This document shows positions 59,321 to 64,000 of a stretch of 64,000 bases of DNA, piece by piece. The DNA comes from Bdellovibrio sp. 22V. Lineage in GTDB: Bacteria > Bdellovibrionota > Bdellovibrionia > Bdellovibrionales > Bdellovibrionaceae. The stretch covers positions 2,108,001 through 2,172,000 of the forward strand of contig NZ_CP125854.1 of the NCBI RefSeq assembly GCF_030169785.1, in the 5' to 3' direction. The notes beneath the pieces were generated by a model. The model saw only the letters and a program-made list of their open reading frames with translations. It had not been told where the DNA came from and did no database searches. Position 1 is the stretch's first letter. Each line of letters begins with the position of its first letter. The position numbers and the translations under genes were made by a program.

Positions 59321-60280
59321 TCAGCCCTTTTTAAGAGTGGCGAAAATAAAATTATACGCGATCAGAGCGGCCAATTTACTTGTGCGATTGTCTTGATCCA
59401 AAGGAGGTGAAACTTCATAGATGCCGATACCACGAACATCAAATTCGCGAACCAACCACAAGAAGCTCTCTAAAAATTCTTTCGTGAAAAGTCCCGTCGT
59501 CCAAGATTGGCTGCAGCCGGGAGCTTCATTCGAAGTAAAGGCATCGATATCAATACTCAAGAAGACTTTTTTCTTCTCTTTGCCCTGCATGAAGTTTTGC
59601 AGCGTTTGCTGAAGGCCTGCTTCATTCACTTGATCTAGCGTGAAGATCGCCGCGCCATGATTCTTGGCCCATGTGATGTGCGCTTGGCTGTTGCATTGAT
59701 TTTGAATGCCGACTTCCGCAAAGTCCACGTGACCATGAAACTCAGACAGAACGCGATGAAAAGGCGTTCCTGAATTCAAGCCCTTGTCAGTCGGGCGCAC
59801 ATCCATATGAGCGTCGAAATTAATCAGAACCGCATCGTCCTTGTAAACGTCCAAGAAGCCTGCGCCATCGCAGTAGCCATAGTCGTGGCCTCCACCGAGA
59901 GAGATCCAGCGTTTACCGCTTTGGGCGAAGGTGCGCACTGTTTCGCGCGCCCGCTCGTGACGTTCCGCTAAAGGCTTCTCTTTATCGACAAGATCGCCCA
60001 CGTCGAGAATTTTCGGTAGGCGTGTTGCAAGCAAGTGCGGAGTCATTTTGTAGAGGTAAAGACGAACATGATGTGGAGCCGTTTGTGCTCCCGGACGACC
60101 ACCGTTAAGGGCGATACCTTCGTCATCAGGATAACCTAGAATAGTAATGTCAGAGGGAGTGTCAGCGATCGATTGCAGATCGGCTTTACTAAGGAGCTGG
60201 ACGCATTCACCAAGACGAGGATCTTCTTTATCATTTTTCGTGAAAAGAAGATGTTTGTCGATCGGATGAAACCAGCTCAT
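59321..60280 (-). CDS. Ureohydrolase family (formimidoylglutamase/agmatinase-like)
   Basis: A 319-residue arginase-superfamily enzyme (ATG 60280 overlapping the upstream stop as TAATG; GTG 60298 is an alternative). The Mn-binding motifs are complete: SLGGGHDYGYCD, LINFDAHMDVRP and FLSIDIDAFTSNEAPG. The NSGTPFHRVL segment and sequence around it resemble formimidoylglutamase HutG. The reaction releases an amine/formamide or urea from a guanidino- or formimino-group. The operon with tryptophan catabolism leaves the substrate open. Confidence 0.87.
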   Translation of the reverse strand: MSWFHPIDKHLLFTKNDKEDPRLGECVQLLSKADLQSIADTPSDITILGYPDDEGIALNGGRPGAQTAPHHVRLYLYKMTPHLLATRLPKILDVGDLVDKEKPLAERHERARETVRTFAQSGKRWISLGGGHDYGYCDGAGFLDVYKDDAVLINFDAHMDVRPTDKGLNSGTPFHRVLSEFHGHVDFAEVGIQNQCNSQAHITWAKNHGAAIFTLDQVNEAGLQQTLQNFMQGKEKKKVFLSIDIDAFTSNEAPGCSQSWTTGLFTKEFLESFLWLVREFDVRGIGIYEVSPPLDQDNRTSKLAALIAYNFIFATLKKG

Positions 60281-60864
60281 TATTTCAGGTTGCCCCACTT
60301 AGAAAGTCGAAGAATTTTATTAATATTTCCAGTTTCAGAGTCGTAGATTTTCATCGTTGCGTTGCTCTTGTTGAACTGGATCGTCGCAAACGTCGTGCTT
60401 GTCGAATCAGACAAGAAAAGAACCCACTCTTTGCCGCCAGAAGGCGTGATGCTGTAAGTGTAGCGCACCGGTTCTACAACGGAAATCGCAGAGCCGTTTT
60501 GGAAGTCCTTCATGTTGATCGGGTAGAAGTTCAAAGATTTGAAATCACGAACTGTGATCACACCTTCTTGGCTGTACCAGTAACCAAGCATCTTTTTAAG
60601 ACCAACGTAGTCGATGCTTTCGATCACGGCTGTGCACGTGTCTTTATCAAGAAGACCTGAAGCCGTAATTGTATCGCCTGAAGCAAGCTTGCGAAGGCTT
60701 TCTGCTGCATCCTCTGATTTTGTGTCAACAAGGTATCTATAGCATCCGTTATCTGCGAGCAAATAAACGCCAGATGGGTCTTTAACCACGGTACCACTTA
60801 CGGGCGTAGCCGCAGAGGCCATGCATGTTGAAACAAGGCTGAGGACGAAAAGCAAAAATCTCAT
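60280..60864 (-). CDS. Small exported protein of unknown function
   Basis: ATG 60864 has AAGGTGGGG upstream. The 194-residue protein has a signal peptide (MRFLLFVLSLVSTCMASA) and a beta-rich mature part (ATPVSGTVVKDPSGVYLLADNG; ITPSGGKEWVLFLSDST). No family recognised. It lies between the creatininase-family and ureohydrolase genes in the same operon; its export contrasts with the cytoplasmic neighbours. Confidence 0.75.
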   Translation of the reverse strand: MRFLLFVLSLVSTCMASAATPVSGTVVKDPSGVYLLADNGCYRYLVDTKSEDAAESLRKLASGDTITASGLLDKDTCTAVIESIDYVGLKKMLGYWYSQEGVITVRDFKSLNFYPINMKDFQNGSAISVVEPVRYTYSITPSGGKEWVLFLSDSTSTTFATIQFNKSNATMKIYDSETGNINKILRLSKWGNLK

Positions 60865-60908
60865 GCCCCACCTTGTTTCATGGGTCGAAAGCTCGGTCAA
60901 TAGTATTC

Positions 60909-61628
60909 CTACTCCATTTTTTGACAAATGGAGTCAACTGCTAAATTAAATAGCATTTTACCATGTTCGGCAGAGCAAAGGCTCGGGTTTGAACCCATTC
61001 GGCCATCGGGAAAAATTTCTCGGAATTCTTGAGGCGCCATCGGCCAATGTGGACGATCTTTCGTGGGCTGAAAATTCATCTTCGGAACGTCTTTATAAGC
61101 TTCAGGATGTGTGTACATCGTGACGGAAATCTCCCCGCACGTGGCGTGGAATCCGTTTTCATTCCCAAAAACTTTGTTTTCGTAAGCCGTGACTTCAGGA
61201 AGATGCCACCAGTTAAAAAGCTTAATATCGAAAGTTTCTTTGTCTTGTTTGGCTTGGCAGAACGCCGAAGTCAAAGGCGCGATATTTCCGCCATGACCGT
61301 TAATAAAAGTGAACTTATTAAAGCCGTGCTTGCCAAGACTTTGAATAATCTCTGTCACGACTTGAATGTAAGTGAGTGGAGAAAAAGTGATCGTGCCCGG
61401 AAACGCCATGTGATGAACGGCCATGCCAAAACAAAGCGGCGGCGCCACCAGAGTTTGAGTTTTTTCTCCCACGGCTTTAGCGACTTCCCATGCCGAAAGA
61501 TAGTCGATACCGATAAGCCCTGTCGGGCCATGTTGTTCGGTTGAACCGACAGGCACAATGATGTGCTTTTTGGTTTTGAGATACTCTTCCACTTGTGGCC
61601 AGGTTTTTTCTTGTAGATTCATCGACAT
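60909..61628 (-). CDS. Creatininase-family amidohydrolase
   Basis: ATG 61628 follows GGAG. The 239-residue protein has the family motifs IIVPVGSTEQHGPTGLIGIDYL (metal-binding Glu and His) and FTFINGHGGNIAPL, plus GFHATCGEISVTMYTHPE with the further Glu ligand. Members hydrolyse cyclic or linear amides (creatinine, formamidopyrimidines). As first gene of the kynA operon it is a candidate for an amide-hydrolysis step, possibly N-formylkynurenine. Divergent from 61671. Confidence 0.88.
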   Translation of the reverse strand: MSMNLQEKTWPQVEEYLKTKKHIIVPVGSTEQHGPTGLIGIDYLSAWEVAKAVGEKTQTLVAPPLCFGMAVHHMAFPGTITFSPLTYIQVVTEIIQSLGKHGFNKFTFINGHGGNIAPLTSAFCQAKQDKETFDIKLFNWWHLPEVTAYENKVFGNENGFHATCGEISVTMYTHPEAYKDVPKMNFQPTKDRPHWPMAPQEFREIFPDGRMGSNPSLCSAEHGKMLFNLAVDSICQKME

Positions 61629-61670
61629 TGTCTTGCTCCAGTCCTCTAAGCACACATAAGATTAAGATAA

Positions 61671-62519
61671 ATGTCTATGGATAACGGAACTCGTCAGCTT
61701 TCTTTTCCTCTGCGCGGTGAATGGCCTGCGGCCGACGTCGTGGCTTTGCGCGATGTCGACGTGGTAGGTGTCGGTGGTCTGCGCCGCCATCAGCTCGAAG
61801 AGTTGCAAAAAACAAAGAAAATTATTTTGCAAACGCATGAAAATAAAATTCCTTCTTCGGTTCTTTCGATTTATCAGGCCGAGCTTCTGCGCACATTGCA
61901 GTGGCTCCGTCCGTTCAAAGTGGAAGAAGGGACGTCTTTCGATTTTGTTCAAGAGCAGAAAAATCTTTTTGATAAGATTTTTCCTCTGACCAAGCAGGGC
62001 TTGGGATTTACTGCCAACAAACTTCGCGATTCGTATCTGGAAGACATGGAGTGGAGCAGCTGGCTTTTGCAAGATCACTGGCGCTATTTCGTCGGGTATC
62101 TTCGTCAGAAATTTCCGGACAGAATGGATTTGATGGAGCTCGCACATTGGGAGTGGGTCCTGGCGTGGCTCGAAATTCAACCGTTTGATATCGGCGCTTT
62201 GGAATTCGGTTTGGTGGTGATCAATCCAAGTCTTCAGGTGGTTTCGTTATCTCAGGACAATCCTGTTTTAAAGCGAGACAAAGGTATGTATGCTTTTGTT
62301 TACAGTGACGATCGCGGTACTGTGGTGGAAAGGTCACTGGACGTCTATGAAGCGCAAATCATCGACTTATTACAAGAAGATAGAAAGTACACACCTGAGC
62401 AGTTGGTGCAAGCCGCGCTTTTAAGTGACGAAATAACACCACGGCTATCGCCCGAGGAATGGCAAAAAAAGTTTTTATCATTGCAAGCCGACGCTATACT
62501 CATTTGTGTAAGTGGATAG
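61671..62519 (+). CDS. Conserved hypothetical cytoplasmic protein
   Basis: A 282-residue soluble protein; the start ATG 61671 has a weak ribosome site. Features: TRQLSFPLRGEWPAADVVALRD, RPFKVEEGTSFDFVQEQKNLFDKIF, DHWRYFVGYLRQKFPDRMDLMELAHWEWVLAWLEIQ, and a C-terminal DEITPRLSPEEWQKKFLSL. The middle is Trp- and Asp-rich. I do not recognise the family. It starts 42 bases from the divergent creatininase-family gene. Confidence 0.65.
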   Translation: MSMDNGTRQLSFPLRGEWPAADVVALRDVDVVGVGGLRRHQLEELQKTKKIILQTHENKIPSSVLSIYQAELLRTLQWLRPFKVEEGTSFDFVQEQKNLFDKIFPLTKQGLGFTANKLRDSYLEDMEWSSWLLQDHWRYFVGYLRQKFPDRMDLMELAHWEWVLAWLEIQPFDIGALEFGLVVINPSLQVVSLSQDNPVLKRDKGMYAFVYSDDRGTVVERSLDVYEAQIIDLLQEDRKYTPEQLVQAALLSDEITPRLSPEEWQKKFLSLQADAILICVSG

Positions 62520-62548
62520 TTCAGATTCGACGAACAGGGAGAGTGAGT

Positions 62549-63091
62549 ATGAAATCTAAATTGTTGGTGTTAAGCGCGTTGTTGAGTGTAGGTCTTTTTG
62601 CTTCCATCTCTGAAGCCCGCAGCACCGGTGGCGGTGTGATGTTGACGGCGAATGCGTTTATGCGCAACACAACCTCAAAGGTAGGCAGTGGTTCCGAAAG
62701 CGAAAGCAAGGTGAGTACCTATGATTTGAAGCTGGGTTATCTTGGCGGTAGCGGCTTGTATCTGGGCGGTATCTACTCTATTTCCAAGACAGAAGGTAGC
62801 GGCGCCTCAACGGACGGCAAAGCTTTAGGTGGCTCTATTGGTTATGTCGGAGCCAGCGGATTTTACGTGCAAGGTCACTACTTAGCGCAAGCAGAGTACG
62901 GCGATTGGAAAGAGGGAACAGGTTTCCAAGGTGACTTCGGTTATATCACGAATGTCACAGGTGCTTTTATCGTGGGCGTTGAGCTTTCATATCGCGCGAT
63001 TGAGTATAAAAAAGACGAAACAGATGCTTCTGTTTCCAGTATTAAAACATCGGAGTTGATGCCACTTCTCACGGTCGGCTTTATTTTTTAA
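62549..63091 (+). CDS. Small outer-membrane beta-barrel protein
   Basis: ATG 62549 follows AGGGAGAGTGAG. The 180-residue protein has a signal peptide (KLLVLSALLSVGLFASISEA), then glycine/aromatic-rich beta strands (YDLKLGYLGGSGLYLGGIYS; GYVGASGFYVQGHYLAQ; AFIVGVELSYRAIEY) and ends LTVGFIF with a C-terminal Phe, the outer-membrane targeting signal. Eight to ten strands are likely. Monocistronic. Confidence 0.8.
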   Translation: MKSKLLVLSALLSVGLFASISEARSTGGGVMLTANAFMRNTTSKVGSGSESESKVSTYDLKLGYLGGSGLYLGGIYSISKTEGSGASTDGKALGGSIGYVGASGFYVQGHYLAQAEYGDWKEGTGFQGDFGYITNVTGAFIVGVELSYRAIEYKKDETDASVSSIKTSELMPLLTVGFIF

Positions 63092-63126
63092 GGACGAAAA
63101 ATATAAATTTTAGAACGTTATTGTGA

Positions 63127-63150
63127 GGCTCCCAGGACGGGAGCCTTTTT
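63127..63150. terminator. Terminator between beta-barrel and HD-domain genes
   Basis: GGCTCCC-AGGAC-GGGAGCC followed by TTTTTT, a 7-bp GC-rich stem between convergent genes. Confidence 0.9.
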
Positions 63151-63161
63151 TATTTTGCGGT

Positions 63162-64000
63162 CTATAGACCCTTAAGAATTTCGTTCAACATTTGCAGATG
63201 TGGCAGAGGATGTTTCCCGACGTGATCGATCATAAGCTTTTTTGCGGCCTCAGCTTTTGGAATGCCTTCAAAAGTAATCAAACGATCCATCGCATTCGCG
63301 GAAGACACGATAATCGCCAAAGGATCCTGTTCTTTCTCGCGCAGACCTTGAGGTCCCGTGCCGTTAATGGTTTCTTCGTGTTGCGCGATGATGTTGATGA
63401 CAGTTTGATCGAAGTGTTTTTTGTCGTGCACGCGCAAAGCACCTTCTCTTGGATGGCGATCCCACATCGCTTTGTCAGCGGCACTCATCGTATCGAGAGG
63501 CTGATTCAAGTTGAGCGTCGTATTGTGATGACCATAATCGTGCAGAAGAGCGCCCAAAGTCAGGAGCTGAGTTTTCTTAGGGTCGGTGACTCCCAATTTC
63601 TGAGCTAAAGCAATCGCCAGCGTTGAAACCGTCACGCCATGATGGGCGATATTTTTGTCGGTGTTTTCCATGTTCATGATCGCACCCATAGCCTGGGCGT
63701 TACTCATGATAAAGCTGACGTATTTACCGGCAGCATCTTTAGCATAGTTGTAGGACTCGACGTTGTCGGCGTTTTCAAAAACCTCTTCCGTATTGCTTTG
63801 CTGCGATCCTTGAATGATTTCAGCACGCGTTTGAATGTCCTTGTTCGAGGAGTTGTCATAAGCCGTTTCAATATTCTTCTGCAAGTAGTTGCGATAAGCG
63901 GCTTCCTCGTCATTGAGGATGTACATTTTGCGAAGCTTTTTGTCCTTAAGACGCTTAAGGCGTTCCCCTTCGAAACTGTCGCCGCGACGAAGGTAGAGAA
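63162..64000 (-). CDS. HD-GYP-like domain protein (partial, N-terminus outside window)
   Basis: The reading frame is open to the right edge; 279 residues are visible. The part before residue 30 (LYLRRGDSFEGERLKRLKDKKLRKMYI) looks like a linker from an N-terminal sensory or PilZ-type domain. The HD domain has IAHHGVTVSTLAIALAQKLG and LGALLHDYGHHN (HD dyad intact), WDRHPREGALRV, and IIAQHEETINGTGPQGL, in which the HHE-x-x-DG-x-GYP motif is degenerate (QHEE, NG, GPQ). So metal binding is likely, but c-di-GMP hydrolysis is doubtful. Stop follows ILKGL. Confidence 0.88.
   Translation of the reverse strand, partial: LYLRRGDSFEGERLKRLKDKKLRKMYILNDEEAAYRNYLQKNIETAYDNSSNKDIQTRAEIIQGSQQSNTEEVFENADNVESYNYAKDAAGKYVSFIMSNAQAMGAIMNMENTDKNIAHHGVTVSTLAIALAQKLGVTDPKKTQLLTLGALLHDYGHHNTTLNLNQPLDTMSAADKAMWDRHPREGALRVHDKKHFDQTVINIIAQHEETINGTGPQGLREKEQDPLAIIVSSANAMDRLITFEGIPKAEAAKKLMIDHVGKHPLPHLQMLNEILKGL

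Overview
The window looks like part of the chromosome of a Bdellovibrio-type predatory bacterium (Bdellovibrionota). This rests on moderate GC, many small secreted lipoproteins and beta-barrel proteins, HD-GYP-like proteins with damaged catalytic motifs, a MlaEFD lipid-transport operon, secreted nuclease and protease candidates, and a group of diaminopimelate/peptidoglycan genes. The species assignment is inference. There is one tRNA gene and no rRNA, CRISPR array, transposase or phage gene. Coding is dense on both strands, with many 1-17 bp overlaps inside operons.

Left part (1-17,500): a nitroreductase with a divergent Rrf2 regulator; a GNAT enzyme; a secreted HExxH metalloprotease candidate; DUF1993 and BON proteins; then the most unusual locus, an ion-driven motor-like pair (MotB/OmpA-like protein with a long coiled coil, and a MotA/TolQ/ExbB-like channel protein) followed by a 45-codon FHA-domain stub and a 464-bp gene-free gap (3,931-7,040). 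After it come an EmrE-type SMR pump, an FMN reductase, a chalcone-isomerase-like protein, a degenerate HD-GYP protein, RidA, a DUF218 protein, the mlaE-mlaF-mlaD operon, a periplasmic binding protein and a LolC/E-type permease.

Middle (16,684-33,450): dapD, an MpaA-like amidopeptidase, lysA and murI lie together, fitting synthesis and salvage of diaminopimelate, D-glutamate and peptidoglycan. An IMPDH/GMP-reductase family protein, a Rieske-flavodoxin fusion, a Cpx-like set (His-rich CpxP/Spy lipoprotein divergent from a response regulator and sensor kinase, with a GTAAC-N5-GTAAC direct repeat between them), SoxR with a clear SoxR box, a ClpP paralogue lacking the catalytic Asp, and an ArsR/AHSA1 pair with a palindromic, probably leaderless promoter follow. 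tRNA-Leu(UAA) sits at 33,358-33,449, with a 24-bp inverted repeat that starts in its 3' end.

Right part (33,600-64,000): thioesterase, RluA-type pseudouridine synthase, a secreted HNH nuclease, a TetR-TolC-RND efflux operon without an adaptor gene, SelO, MerC, an L,D-transpeptidase-like protein, a Tat-exported HiPIP, and an operon of cholesterol-oxidase-like GMC oxidoreductase, a DUF6765-like protein and an alpha/beta hydrolase with Cys in place of Ser at the nucleophile elbow. Then FadD, Bcp peroxiredoxin, HtpG, and an amino-acid catabolism operon (tryptophan 2,3-dioxygenase, threonine-aldolase-like enzyme, ureohydrolase, small secreted protein, creatininase-family amidohydrolase). The window ends inside a second HD-domain protein with a degenerate GYP motif.
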